Assembly: GCA_949751835.1 (NCBI GenBank)
Contig: CATKHK010000079.1
Location: forward strand, 62,001 to 126,000
From: Blepharisma japonicum
Taxonomy: Eukaryota; Ciliophora; Heterotrichea; Heterotrichida; Blepharismidae
Direction of reading: 5' to 3'
DNA length: 64,000 nucleotides
Shown: positions 34,601-45,517 of the stretch, piece by piece
Layout of the letters: every line of letters starts with the position of its first letter
Position numbering within the stretch: position 1 is the stretch's first letter
Notes under the pieces: generated by a model
What the model was told of the DNA's origin: nothing
Database searches by the model: none
The model's input: the letters and a program-made list of their open reading frames with translations, nothing else
Program-made: the position numbers and the translations under genes

Positions 34601-37468
34601 AATTTCCATTGGCTAGAAGCACCACCATATGGGTCTGTTGGAGTGGCTTTAAGGATACCAGGATATGATTGGAGCCCTATGCTAAATATTTTCGAAGAAG
34701 ACAAGCACATCTACCAATTCAGCCGCCGAAACATGGAACAAGTCAACATTTTCTTAGAAAGCAACAAAAGTGACGGTACCTTCCGGCTTCTTGCCTACGC
34801 CCAATACTGGCTTGAAAACCACACAGGCCTTCCTCTGCTTTTCCAATACATAGAAAAAGACTTCAGCTTCGACATCATGTCTTTGCCTTACACAGTAGAA
34901 GGTATCCATTTCGAAGAATACCAAGAAAAGAAAAAAATAGGCAGCTACGAAACAGTTCTCAATGCTTTTGGCGAGAAATTGGATTTTGAGTATGAAGGGG
35001 TCAAACCTTGGATGCATTATAAAGAAGCTGACAAAGTTGGCTTAGGATCACTTATAGAAGATGAAGAAAAGGAAGAACAACAAAATATGGTCAATATTAG
35101 GATGTTTTCAGCAGATTTAGAGCAGCCTGGAAGTGGGACTGCTGCTATAAGAATTGCAAATTCAGAATGGTCGGAATTGTTTAGAATTGTAGGGAACGAG
35201 CCTAATAAAAGTTTGCTGTCTGCAGGTGGACATAGTATATTGGCGGTGGAAAAGTCAAAATATCATATGAATTGTATGTATGAAGTCGCAATGAGTTTAC
35301 AAATAGCAGAAGAGCCTTTTGTGAAAACAAAAATTATAAGATTTACCCCAAGATTTGTACTGATTAATAAAATGCCACAAGTTTTATTGCTGACACAATT
35401 TGAGCCTAATATAGATTTTAATGGTGTATGTCGGCTGCTTCCTAATGAAAGATCAAGCTTCCACTGGCCAGATTGTAGAAGAGGTCGAGCTATTTGTGTA
35501 AAACTTGAAGACTATGGCTGGGCATGGTCAGGGAAATTTTTAATTGAAGAGCCTGATGATTTTGTCGTCAGGGTCAGAAATCTGCATACTCATGAAGAAG
35601 TCCTAATGCACATTACAATTACTCTAGAAGAATCTACTTTGCATGTAATTTTCCAAGACACCTCTCATTCTCCTCCTTACAGAATTGAAAATCTCTCAAT
35701 GGAAACTATTGAAATCAACCAGTCCAAAACTGATTTTATCAAAATCCTCAAACCTTTCGAAGTGACCAGCTACGCATGGGACGAAAGACTCCTCAAAAAA
35801 GTCCTTACCGTCGCTCTTCATAACCAAAGCCAAAAATCCTCCCTTGTCATAGGAAAATTCAAGCTCGACTCTCCAAAAGACTGTGAACAAATCCATCTTA
35901 AATCCCATGGCTCCCACCCTTCCCATCCTTTATTTGTAGACATAACAACAGAAGGCTCCACCAAAGTCCTCACAATCCGTCACAATAAAAACGAAGACGA
36001 CTATTTCAGCCAATCTCACCTGAATTATGAAAAAAATGATTTTATATTAGAAATTGATTTTTCACATGTCGGGATTTCTTTAATAAATTCAACACCCCAG
36101 GAGCTGATTTATGCGACTTTTAAAGGGCTGCAGTTTAAACTTGACCAAAATAATTATGATAATATTTATGAGCTTTCCTTGGATTCGGCACAAATTGATA
36201 ATCAGCTGTATAGGGTATCAAATCCAGTTATGCTGAGCCCAATGGAAAATCATGAGCCGCAGCTATTAAAAATAAAAGTAAGGAAAAGGCAATCGACCAT
36301 TTCGAACCAAGAAGTTGACTATTTTAAATATATAAAGTTTTCATTGCAGCCTGTAGATATCAGAATTGACGGGTTTATTATTGAATATTTACTTAACTAT
36401 GCCAGCGAGATTTCTGAAGTAATTGGGCCTTTATATAAGAAAGAAAACGAGATGGAGAAAAAAGTGTTCCATTACTATTATTTTGATAAAGTCCTTATAA
36501 GCAGCTTGACGCTGAATTTGACGTTTTCGTCGATCCCTTCAATGTTTAAGAATTTGAATATGATTAACCCTATAAGAATGGCTTTTATTATTTTTGCAAA
36601 TATTGGAAACGTCCATTTGAATTTCAATTCATTGAAGATTACTCATAGACATTTAACTTTAGACCTTTTAACTAGACACATTTCAACGTTTTACTATTCA
36701 GAAGTTAAAAGCAAAACTTTAAGAATCCTCAGCTCAGCTGATGTGCTTGGAAATCCTAGTGAATTTGTAAGGAATATCCGCATTGGGCTTATAGACCTCA
36801 TAACACTTTCAGGCCAGCCTACCTTTTCAGGCGCAATGAAAGGTATTTCTTCTTTCTTTAAGCATACCTTATTCGGTGCTTCAAATTCTGCCTCTAAATG
36901 TTTCGATTCTATCAAAAAAGGAATCTATGCTGTCTATGACGACGACAAAAACAATATCGGGAAAGGCTGGAAAGTCGCTATGGCTATAGCTAGAACAGCT
37001 TTATTAGTCCCAAATATCACTATCAGTCTTGCGTCTAGCACCGCAAACCATATAAGAGACGCTATTCAGCAGCAACACCCTATTTTAAGACAAAGGCCTC
37101 CAAGGTCATTTTTAACTAGCAGGCTGCTTACACCTTACTCATATAGTGACTCAGTAGGACAATATGTGCTTTCTATGGTAGAACAAGGCAAATATTTAAG
37201 CGAAGGGATTAAATTTCATTTAACGCTGGATTCTTCTGTCATTGTGGTCACTTCTAGAAGAGTTTTAAGCGCCATTGTGGAAAAATCAAATGCGCAGTGG
37301 AAAGTTTTGCTGCTGTCAATCACTATGATAAAACAAACAGAAAAAGGATTAACAATTTATTACTTTGGGAATACAAGTCCTGGGTTCCAACAAGAAAAAG
37401 TGGAAATCAAAGGCCAGCCTGCACAGCTGGAAAATCTTCACAAGATATTAACTTCATTAATAAGATAA
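28613..37468 (+). CDS. VPS13: VPS13 bridge-like lipid transfer protein
   Basis: 2951 residues in a single uninterrupted exon of 8.9 kb. VPS13 proteins are rod-shaped channels that move bulk lipid between membranes at contact sites. The N-terminal chorein domain begins MFERKFKAIILKILGEFVEDFD and includes NICISLKNVHLRYED. Long RBG-type repeats follow. The middle (about residues 1750-2300) has the VAB/SHR-binding repeats with paired Trp motifs such as GYDWSPM and EYGWAWSGKF-like DYGWAWS. The C-terminal part has SGAMKGISSFFKHTLFGASN, then ITISLASSTANHIRDA and a PH-like end (VIVVTSRRVL). Four TGA codons near the 5' end are Trp. It converges on the Cep57-like gene with 32 bases between stops. Confidence 0.93.
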
Positions 37469-37500
37469 TAAGTCTAGAAATATTAATAATTAAATAGGAT

Positions 37501-39039
37501 TTAGTTAAATGAAAGCATTTTTTCTCTCAGCATTCCTTGGTGCTTTCTTTTTAAGGAATACAAGATTTTACTTTTTTCTTCCATTTTGGCTGAAATATCA
37601 TCCAACTGGGCTTTTAGTGATCCTAAATCTCTATTTTCATCTTCTGACATCAGCAGTAATTGCTTATACATACCGTTTAATTGTGATATTTCTCTATCCA
37701 ACTCTTGTATTTGGAACTCTAACTCTCTTTCTTTATTTTTGTTGCTATCTAAATACGATGGAGACTCTACATGCCTCCTTGGCGTAAAGACTTTTGAGCT
37801 TCTTTCTGAGCTTGATCCTCCTGAAGGTTCTCGCTTATGCTTGCTTGTTTTAGGGATTTTTTTTACAAATGATGGCTTTTTAAGGCTCAGAGCAAATTTT
37901 TTACGTTTTTTTGAGCTTTTAGATGATAATGATCTTTCTCTCATAGAATTATTCAATAAAAACTTAACCTGATTTTCGCGCTTTAAAGAGTCAACAAGCT
38001 GCTCATTAATTTCAGTGATATCTTTTACGTAATGCCTCGTTTCTATATGTTCTCTTCTAAGTGCGTTTCTTGCTTCTTCATTTAAGTTGTTCATCTTATT
38101 AAGCTCAGAGATATGCATCCTCAGTTCTCTTATTTCAGTTTCCTTTTTTGTTATCATGTCTTGATAATTTCTATTTGCATCTTCCAGCCTTCTTTCTTTT
38201 TCGTTTAATTCCAGCTTAGTTTTTCTCAATTCTTCTTCTAAGCGGTCATTTTTTTTCTTATTTATTTCATTTTCATTATTTAAATTCTGCCGAAGCTCAT
38301 AAATTTCTTCATTTAAAGATCCAATTATTTCATCTTTTTCAATAATTATTCCTTCTAAATTTCTATTTTTAGCTTTTTCAGCTGATAATACCTCTATTGA
38401 TGACTCTTCAGAATTATTTTTTTTATTTATCAATTTTTTATAGTGTTCTGCTTGTAATGATCAGTTTTCTTTATCAATTTTATATTGGTCCTGAACTCTT
38501 TTATTTTCTTTTTCCATAAACTCACACTGAGTGCTTAAAAATCCAACTTGATCTTCTAATCTGATTATTAACGCATTTTTTGCTTTTAGAACTTGGTCAA
38601 ATTCATAGCATTTCTTTTCAAGGTCTTTTTCATTATAAATAGCCCTTTTAAGTTCGCTGCTAAGCTTCTGCTTGTGTTCATAGTTTTGCTTTTCTAAAAT
38701 ATCCATATCAGCTTGAAGTTGATTTTTGGCGTTTTCAACTGTTTTTAGCCTGTCTTGGAGAGCCTTCATAGCAGAAGCAATAGCCTTAGAGTTCATTGAT
38801 TCTTTTTGTGACTCATACAATTCAGGAGTTTTACTATATTGTAACTGTGGTGCCTCATATAATAAATGTGAAGGTGTAAGTGGGCTACTCCTGGAGAGCT
38901 TAAAACTTTCTTCTTGTCTCTGCAGCTCATATTCTCTATTAGGACTTGCTTTAAAGCTAAACCCTTCAAATGGGTCAGAATCTAAGTTGTATTTTTTAAC
39001 AAGCCCTTCAATATCACTTTCAATTTTTCTATGCTCCAT
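37501..39039 (-). CDS. coiled-coil protein, Cep57-like
   Basis: 512 residues, mostly coiled coil. Around residues 80-125 SKAIASAMKALQDRLKTVENAKNQLQADMDIL resembles the centrosome-localisation domain of Cep57 (S.A...AL..LQ.K...LE..). The last 80 residues, with LEFQIQELDREISQLNGMYKQLL and AQLDDISAKMEEKSKILYSLKRKHQ, resemble the Cep57 microtubule-binding domain. Between them lies a basic Ser-rich linker (SSKSSKKRKKFALSLKKPS). Cep57 proteins act at centrosomes and basal bodies, which fits a ciliate. One Trp is TGA (about 38461). Could also be an unrelated coiled-coil protein. Starts 18 bases after the SKI2 stop. Confidence 0.6.
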
Positions 39040-39057
39040 AAATTAAATTTAAGTAAA

Positions 39058-42000
39058 TTAAATAGAAATATAAAGACTTGTAGCGAATGCAATATCTCTT
39101 TTAATCAACTCACAGGCAGCTTTTGCTTTTCTATCAAGCTCGCCATCTCCCATAATTTCTGCTGCTTCTACAAACTTCCCTAAAAGATCATGTAGCCTTA
39201 AAATTCCTCTAACAATATTTCCTTCTTTTATATCAGTAATCGAGCATATATCAATAAACGGTTTTCCTTTGGCCCAGAGATAAGCGACTTCTACAAGCCC
39301 TAGCTTGATTTTTTCGTCCATTTCTGATTTGATTTCTAAGTCTTTTTCTTTCTGCCTAAGAGTTTCTACTAGATTTTCTATCATAGAAATCGCGTTTTTC
39401 AGGCCTGGTGAGACTTCATCCCAGTTTTTGTCTTCAGTTTTATTTTTTTCTTCAGTCACAAAAATAATGGTCACAGCTGCTAATTCTTCTTCAGTCAAAT
39501 TCATATGTATCCCATTAAATAGTAATTCCGCTATTACAAAGTTATAAGGATTATTGAAAATCCCTAACACCCTTCCTTTTAGCTCCACTATTAAATTGGC
39601 GTCAATATAGCTAAATTGCTTGAGAAGATTGATTCTGCAGTCAGATTCCAAGCTGGAGCTTTTTCTTTCTTCTTCTTTGGCTCGTTCTATTTTTTCAAGC
39701 TCTTCACGGTATTTGAAAAGAAGAGAAGATTTTATGAAAATTTCGTGCCTAGATGGGTCGTTAAAGCAAGGGTGGGTAAGCAGACGTAGGACAAGCTCGT
39801 CTTTTTTGGCATGCAAAGGTGATTTTTCTTTGTAGATTTGAGAGCTGGATAAAGATTCTGATCGAGATTTGTAGAGTAAGGTTATTACTTCTTGAAGCCA
39901 GTCGTTGCTGAATTGTTTGATTCTGAGGCTGGAGGTGTGTTTCTTTGTGAGGGAGCCTTTGTAGATGGTTATTAGATCAGTAAGGCTGACTTCTTCAATT
40001 CCCCATTTTCCTCCTGGGAAGTGATTGGGGAGAGTAGGAACTATTCCATTGCAATCAAAGACGAGGCAACTGATTTTGCTTCCTTTATTCAGCATAATTC
40101 CAGGTAAATTTGCAGACCCATTGATAAGAACTTCTACAAAATATCCTTCACCTGGCTTTTTGCCTAATTGGTTAAATCCTGCAGAAATTTCAATAATTTC
40201 TCTTAAAATCCCCAAAAAATCCATCATTGCTCCTAACTCTCCTGCTTCATATCTTCTCTCCATCTCCTCAAGACTTTTATCAAGCATTAAGCTCTGCGTC
40301 TGTTCACTCAAGTTCATAAATGTCGAATTTGATAGAAAACTTTTAGACACTAGGTCTTCCATTGACATTCCTTCTGTATTCAGCACATTGCAAATCTGGT
40401 TATATCTAATCCTGAACTTACTTTCTAGCTTCCTTGGCTCTGAATGCATTATTTGATTCAAATCTCTGCTGCTTGGGATTTTTGACGAGTCCTTAAAAAA
40501 CATAATAACGCTCCCTTTAATATCTTTTCCTCTTCTGCCTGCTCTGCCAGCCATTTGTGTATACTCCCCAGGGTTTAGGTATCTATGGTCATGCCCATCA
40601 AATTTCTTTAATTCACAAAAAACGACGGTACGTGTAGGCATATTAAGACCCATCGCAAAAGTTTCGGTAGCCACCAATACTTTTATTAAGCCTTTACTGA
40701 AGAGAATTTCTACAATTTCTTTGAGTATAGGGAGGATTCCACTATGATGGACACCTATCCCATTGCTTAATAAGCTTAAAACAAATTTTATCTGAGGTAG
40801 CTCTCTGTCTATTGGATTAAGTCTGCTTATAGCTCGCTTTGTGAACTGCATTACAATGTGTTTTTCTGCTTTATTAAGCAAACATACCTGAGACAGTTTT
40901 TCGCCTCTATGGTCTACTTTATCTCTAGAAAACGCAAAAACGACACAAGGCAACAGCTTAAGTTGTTGTAAAGACAAAATAAGGTCTTTATACTGCTGGT
41001 CCTCAGTTTTCCCTCTAATTCGATATCTGCTTTTGCTTCTTCTGTCTTTATCTTTTCTTTTGACTGCATTTTTGCCTCTATTTTCATATGAGCTTAATTT
41101 TTTTATCGCTTTTTCATAGTTTTCTTCATGATAATTCCCTTTGTCGTCCATTAGTCTAAAAAATTCGCCTTGGGCGTATATGATGTGTTCTAATGGTGTT
41201 GGCCTTTGATAGGTGATTTGGACATAAACGGCCTGCTGTCTTACTCTGCCAACCCAATCAGAAAATTCCATATAGTTTGGCACTGTAGCTGACAGCATAA
41301 CAATTCTGACATATGGAGGCAGCATAATTAAGACTTCTTCCCATACAACTCCTCTTTCTACGTCATTTATATAGTGGACTTCATCAAGGATCACCCATTC
41401 TAGGTCACGAAGCCGACTTGACCCATTGTAAAGCATACTTCTTAATACTTCTGTAGTCATAATGACGCAAGAAGCGTCAGGATCTACACTGACATCTCCT
41501 GTAAGAATTCCTACGTCTTCAAAAGTGTTTTTAAACTCACGGTATTTTTGGTTTGATAAAGCCTTGATTGGACTTGTGTAAATGACGCGGCCTTTTCTCA
41601 TTTTGGCTAAGGCAATTGCGTACTCAGCGACGACTGTTTTTCCTGCTGAGGTGTGTGCGGCAACAAATACGTTTTGACGCTCTTCTAGTCTCATAATAGC
41701 TCTCTTTTGGAAAACATCTAGCTCAAATGGATACATAATAATAGGGACTGGAACTATTGTAGGATAACACGCAATGTCTCTGATATCTTCAATTGCATAT
41801 TTTGTGCCCTTTTTGGCTGCAGGAGCATTTGATAAATTTATAGGAGTTTTGGTTTCTTCAATTGGCCTATTTAATTCATTTTCTACTTCCTCAGAAACCC
41901 TAGGTCCAGCTTCATTTCTGTCAAGATTCCAGTCAAAATTTTTTTCTGTACGTAGCACAGCAATTACTTCTTCTTTAACTTCTTCTTCAGAAATTTGGCC

Positions 42001-42108
42001 TTCTATCATTTGTTTGACTTCTTCTTCTGTTTCTTCAATATTTTGTTCTAAGAATTCAGGCTCTTCTTGATATTCATCTTCTATGATATCTGAGTTTGGC
42101 TCCACCAT
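39058..42108 (-). CDS. SKI2: SKI2-type DExH RNA helicase
   Basis: 1016 residues. Ski2 is the helicase of the cytoplasmic Ski complex, which feeds mRNA to the exosome; the nuclear sister is Mtr4. Motifs in order: FELDVFQKRAIMRLE (Q-like), AHTSAGKTVVAEYA (I), TSPIKALSNQKYREF (Ia), GILTGDVSVDP, MTTEVLRSMLY, LDEVHYINDVERGVVWEE (II, DEVH), MLSATVPN (III), VHHSGILPILKE, VLVATETFAMGLNMPTRTVVF (V) and EYTQMAGRAGRRG (VI). The VGRVRQQAVYVQITYQRPTPLEH block resembles Ski2 more than Mtr4. A shortened arch insertion and the DSHCT domain (LGLVEVAYLWAKGKPF.DI) follow. No intron and no TGA Trp; it is shorter at the N-terminus than yeast Ski2. Confidence 0.9.
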   Translation of the reverse strand: MVEPNSDIIEDEYQEEPEFLEQNIEETEEEVKQMIEGQISEEEVKEEVIAVLRTEKNFDWNLDRNEAGPRVSEEVENELNRPIEETKTPINLSNAPAAKKGTKYAIEDIRDIACYPTIVPVPIIMYPFELDVFQKRAIMRLEERQNVFVAAHTSAGKTVVAEYAIALAKMRKGRVIYTSPIKALSNQKYREFKNTFEDVGILTGDVSVDPDASCVIMTTEVLRSMLYNGSSRLRDLEWVILDEVHYINDVERGVVWEEVLIMLPPYVRIVMLSATVPNYMEFSDWVGRVRQQAVYVQITYQRPTPLEHIIYAQGEFFRLMDDKGNYHEENYEKAIKKLSSYENRGKNAVKRKDKDRRSKSRYRIRGKTEDQQYKDLILSLQQLKLLPCVVFAFSRDKVDHRGEKLSQVCLLNKAEKHIVMQFTKRAISRLNPIDRELPQIKFVLSLLSNGIGVHHSGILPILKEIVEILFSKGLIKVLVATETFAMGLNMPTRTVVFCELKKFDGHDHRYLNPGEYTQMAGRAGRRGKDIKGSVIMFFKDSSKIPSSRDLNQIMHSEPRKLESKFRIRYNQICNVLNTEGMSMEDLVSKSFLSNSTFMNLSEQTQSLMLDKSLEEMERRYEAGELGAMMDFLGILREIIEISAGFNQLGKKPGEGYFVEVLINGSANLPGIMLNKGSKISCLVFDCNGIVPTLPNHFPGGKWGIEEVSLTDLITIYKGSLTKKHTSSLRIKQFSNDWLQEVITLLYKSRSESLSSSQIYKEKSPLHAKKDELVLRLLTHPCFNDPSRHEIFIKSSLLFKYREELEKIERAKEEERKSSSLESDCRINLLKQFSYIDANLIVELKGRVLGIFNNPYNFVIAELLFNGIHMNLTEEELAAVTIIFVTEEKNKTEDKNWDEVSPGLKNAISMIENLVETLRQKEKDLEIKSEMDEKIKLGLVEVAYLWAKGKPFIDICSITDIKEGNIVRGILRLHDLLGKFVEAAEIMGDGELDRKAKAACELIKRDIAFATSLYISI

Positions 42109-42229
42109 ATCAATTATTATAATTTTGCGAGTATTTTTTTGAATTTCATGATTAAATGTAGGAAATAAGATTGGATAAGTTTATAATTAAATTAATTATA
42201 ATAAATTATTGATAATCAACTTCACTCAA

Positions 42230-44203
42230 TTAGCGATTTGTATTAAATTTTTTGGTATGAATATTCATGAGTATGTTTGAGAAAAAGGATGAGTCTTTCA
42301 GCTGAGGAATCCTTGTAAAGAAGCCAGTCCCACCTTTAATAGTTTTCCTAATAACTCCACTTTGTCTAGGCTCAAAGATTTCTGGTAAAGGACTACTTGG
42401 CTCTAAATCATCAATCACTTTTTCTTCCTCATCTTCTTCTATTCTTTCAGGTTCTTTATTTCTTGATTTCCTTCTCCATTTAAACATAAAGTTTTGGTCA
42501 AAGTTTTTATCATCTTTTTTGCTTTCATTGATTAATGAGCATCTATCTAAGAAATTCCTGTATTGTCTTTCAAGCACATCAATTTGTCTCTTACACTCTC
42601 CAAATGTTTCAAGCTCGTTTGCATACCCTTCAGTCTGATTTAATTTCTGCCAATTTGATTCAAAATTAATTTCTAAATCAAACTTCATTTTTTCCTTCAT
42701 AGCTGCTTGATGCTCCAAAGTTCTTTTTGCGGCTTGCAGGTTTTCTAATATTTCTGATGGATTTTTTACATGTGCTTCTTGATGAACTTGACTATACATG
42801 TCCTCTACTTTTTCGACAAAAATTTCATAAGCTTTTGTAAGCTCATCTACTCTGCTTTTTAATTTAAAATTATTTTCCAATTCTTTTGACAGTTTTGTCC
42901 TGGTTTCTTCAAGTTCATGAATAACTTCCATATATTCTCCACCTTTGCCATCTTCTTTATCTTTGATTTCATCTTCTTCTGAGTCAGATTCCATGGTTGT
43001 TTTGGTGATATCAAGAGTGTCACTTGGTAGAGAAATTCCTTGCTGACTTATAATTTTTTCAAGCTGCTCAATTCTTTTGTCTTTTTTCTCAATTTCCTGC
43101 TGGGCTTTTTGGAGCATTAGTTTAAGTTCAGAAACTGTATATTCCCTATTAATTTTTGGCTTGTTTTTGATGTTTTTTGCCATGATTCCGAACCTGAGAG
43201 TGCTGACTGTTTCAGATTCGTTGTAAGGGGAAGGAGAGCAAGTAATGATTAGTGAAGTTTTTGAGTTTCCTCCTAAGGAGTCTTGTAGAACTCTAGTTAA
43301 TTTGGAATCTCTATAAGGAATATGAGAGTTTCCTTCAATAAGTGATGTAATAACCATTCCTAAAGTAGTTAGCGACTTATTGATATTTTTAGCCTCATTA
43401 AGTCTTTTTCCTTCTGCCCCAGTTTTTGACACTTTTTCACTACCAGCTAAATCCACAATGTACATTTTACCACTTTTACTTGACAAGTCTAACGTATTTG
43501 TCTGCTGAATTGTCATAATAAAAATCGAATGCGATCTACTTGACTCAGAATTCATATTTGTATGGCCAACTTCTCTATTTTTCAGCCCGATTTTCATTAG
43601 ATCTAAAACCTCCACATTGTTTGACACATAATGAGTGCTGAGTCCTGAAATGTAAACCCCTCTTGCTTTATCTTCATGGATTTTCAAGTTATCTTTAGAA
43701 GGGTCTAATAAATCTTTTATTCTTTCTAAATAAATTTCGCAATATCCTACCTTTACTGAAAATTCAATATGCTCTTCACTATTCTCAATCTTATTGAAAA
43801 CCGTATAAATCATACGTGGGATAATCCCCATCAGTTGAATATTATCAACATCTGGGCCGTTCATAGTGTAAGTTTTGCCTGAAGAAGTTTGTCCGTATGC
43901 AAAAATGGTCCCATTGAATCCTTGCATTACTGATTCAACGATTTTTATAGCTGAACAGTCATAGACTATAGACTGCTCAGTGTCTGGAGGGAAAACGTAG
44001 TCAAATGAAAATTTTAAGGTCCCGAAGTTCTCATATTTTTGGTTGATAACGACTGTTTTGCCATCTGGAAGAAATTCTGCAACAGAGTCCATACTAAATT
44101 CTTTTTCTTTTTCGTTGAGGGGCCGAAAACGGCATGCAACGATAACATTTCCTTGACTGTTTGGGTCTGCAGGTCTAGAAGAGCCTTGCCTCCGCATAGA
44201 CAT
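42230..44203 (-). CDS. kinesin-1-like motor
   Basis: 657 residues. Motor domain at about 17-345: ACRFRPLNEKE, FAYGQTSSGKTYTM (P-loop), NSESSRSHSIFIM (switch I), YIVDLAGSEKVSKTGAEGKRLNEAKNINKSL (switch II) and SKLTRVLQDSLGG. The neck linker NKPKINREYTVSELKLMLQKAQ is close to the fungal/protist kinesin-1 form, implying a plus-end directed transporter. A discontinuous coiled coil runs to about residue 590, and the end is basic. It is shorter than animal kinesin heavy chain (about 950 residues), and no light-chain-binding tail is obvious. No TGA codon, no intron. Its upstream flank starts the repeat-rich E2/Rep cluster. Confidence 0.9.
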   Translation of the reverse strand: MSMRRQGSSRPADPNSQGNVIVACRFRPLNEKEKEFSMDSVAEFLPDGKTVVINQKYENFGTLKFSFDYVFPPDTEQSIVYDCSAIKIVESVMQGFNGTIFAYGQTSSGKTYTMNGPDVDNIQLMGIIPRMIYTVFNKIENSEEHIEFSVKVGYCEIYLERIKDLLDPSKDNLKIHEDKARGVYISGLSTHYVSNNVEVLDLMKIGLKNREVGHTNMNSESSRSHSIFIMTIQQTNTLDLSSKSGKMYIVDLAGSEKVSKTGAEGKRLNEAKNINKSLTTLGMVITSLIEGNSHIPYRDSKLTRVLQDSLGGNSKTSLIITCSPSPYNESETVSTLRFGIMAKNIKNKPKINREYTVSELKLMLQKAQQEIEKKDKRIEQLEKIISQQGISLPSDTLDITKTTMESDSEEDEIKDKEDGKGGEYMEVIHELEETRTKLSKELENNFKLKSRVDELTKAYEIFVEKVEDMYSQVHQEAHVKNPSEILENLQAAKRTLEHQAAMKEKMKFDLEINFESNWQKLNQTEGYANELETFGECKRQIDVLERQYRNFLDRCSLINESKKDDKNFDQNFMFKWRRKSRNKEPERIEEDEEEKVIDDLEPSSPLPEIFEPRQSGVIRKTIKGGTGFFTRIPQLKDSSFFSNILMNIHTKKFNTNR

Positions 44204-44644
44204 TTTAATTAATATGCCATGAATGGAAAATTTAAAATATACAAAATAATATAATTTTTGAAATTCGCTTGGAAATCTAAAATGCCAACTATGTAATAAA
44301 TTTTTTAAATAATATTATTGTTCTTATTGTCCGCTCATAGAATATATAAGAATATAAATTAGAATGGAGGTGTTGGTAAAACTGAGTTTCTGGCAATATA
44401 GATTTTCTATTATTTCTCATCTTTTTACTGTTCTATAACTTGCTTAACAATCCATGCTTTAGCTATGTAATTTAAGAATGCAATAAAAATTTAATTCAAA
44501 TTTATAGAATCTTTCTCAGCATAATCAAAATATGCCAAATAGCAATAATGTTTTAGCTATCATCAAATTAATATTATATTATAAGTAAAGCTTCTCTTTC
44601 GAACTTATTAAGATTAAAAGAAATCAGCCTCTTGGCCAATCATT
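44204..44644. repeat. flank repeat of the E2 cluster, copy 1
   Basis: 440 bases between the kinesin start and E2 copy A. From about 44275 it matches 48925-49314 beside E2 copy D almost end to end (for example CAATATAGATTTTCTATTA and TCACTGTTCTATAACTTG-like blocks), and shorter parts recur at 46690-46777 and 47295-47490. The E2 duplications therefore carried about 350 bases of 3' flank. The left end abuts or includes the kinesin promoter. Confidence 0.7.
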
Positions 44645-45097
44645 TTATTGGGTATTTTGCACTTCATTTGTATGCTCTCTTGCTTTCTGGCGCCAGAGGT
44701 TTATATCTTTCTTGCAGATAGCAGTAGCCTCATTTCCATTACCATTACTCGGATTTGGTTCGTTTAATAGCACAATAACATAGCTAATAAAAATTTTTGG
44801 AGTGCAATATGAATTTCAACTGCCACCAAAAATTGGATGGCATACACCTCCAGCAGTATAAATGTTTGGATGGTATATAGGAGTTTTAAAACAAAATCGA
44901 GGCGGGCTGCTCGGGTAATTTGCTGGAAAATTAATTTCAAATCTAAAAGCGCCGCCTTCAAAAGGAGAGTCGGATGGGCCATAGAGAGTTCCTTCTCATT
45001 TGTAATAGTTATTATCAGATATATTAACACTTACATTAAGTTCAGGATGGGATTGTAAGTCATTAAAATCACTCATAAGTCTTTCCAATGTGGTCAT
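44645..45097 (-). CDS. ubiquitin-conjugating enzyme E2-like, copy A (Cys present)
   Basis: 150 residues, the length of a minimal UBC domain. E2s carry ubiquitin or a relative on a cysteine and pass it to E3 or substrate. [33 protein letters not shown] and [17 protein letters not shown] follow the family pattern; the HPN motif (76-78) and Cys86 sit eight residues apart, as Asn77 and Cys85 do in UbcH5. A Trp follows (SW, TGA), then [11 protein letters not shown] and [10 protein letters not shown], matching L..PNP and the C-terminal helix. The stretch after Cys86 (HPIFGGSWNSYC) is unlike standard E2s. Two TGA codons are Trp, one being the conserved W34. This is the best-preserved of four copies. 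Confidence 0.87.
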
Positions 45098-45514
45098 TGC
45101 TTCAATTAATTTTTATAGAAAGTAAAAATGGTGATTGCAAATATCTACAATTTTTAGAACAATAATTATGCAGATTAGCATAATGAGGCTAGGTGAAACA
45201 ATTAGCACTCACCCTCCACAAATACCCTAAACCTGTAATAAAAGCTCAGCCTTCTTAACTAACTATCATGGGATTTCCCCTATTTTCCCACTCCTACTAG
45301 CCTCATCCTTACAATTTGATTAATTAAAAATGCCTAAGTGTGGGTAATACAATCGAAGCGAGCATTTGGTTTATTTTAATTATCTAATAAAATTGAAAAA
45401 TATTGTTATAATAAATAATCTTTATTATGGAGCTATAAAATTCGTAGCAATTTTAAAATTATAATAATAACTTCTAGAAATATGTAAAATTATAATAATA
45501 GCATCTAGAAATAT
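45098..45514. other. intergenic between E2 copy A and Rep fossil, with a 31-bp tandem repeat
   Basis: About 45098-45185 is the conserved upstream flank shared by all four E2 copies (TTTCTATAAA, then a segment ending near ATAATTATGCA). After that comes sequence unique in the window. At 45456-45517 a 31-base unit (AAATTATAATAATA..TCTAGAAATATGTA) is present twice in tandem with two or three differences. Confidence 0.6.
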
Positions 45515-45517
45515 GTA
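45456..45517. repeat. 31-bp direct repeat, two copies
   Basis: Two adjacent units both containing ATTATAATAATA and TCTAGAAATATGTA. They sit right at the left edge of the Rep fossil and may mark its insertion or a replication slip. Confidence 0.7.

Noticed and set aside
44764-45030. Hydrophobic minus-strand frame ([13 protein letters not shown]...) recurring in three E2 copies
   Set aside because: It is an alternative frame over the E2 genes; the E2 frame with TGA as Trp shows clear UBC motifs, so the hydrophobic frame is a shadow.
45220-45240. CCCTAAACC-like stretch as a telomere or chromosome-breakage mark
   Set aside because: A single unit without repetition; not a telomere array.
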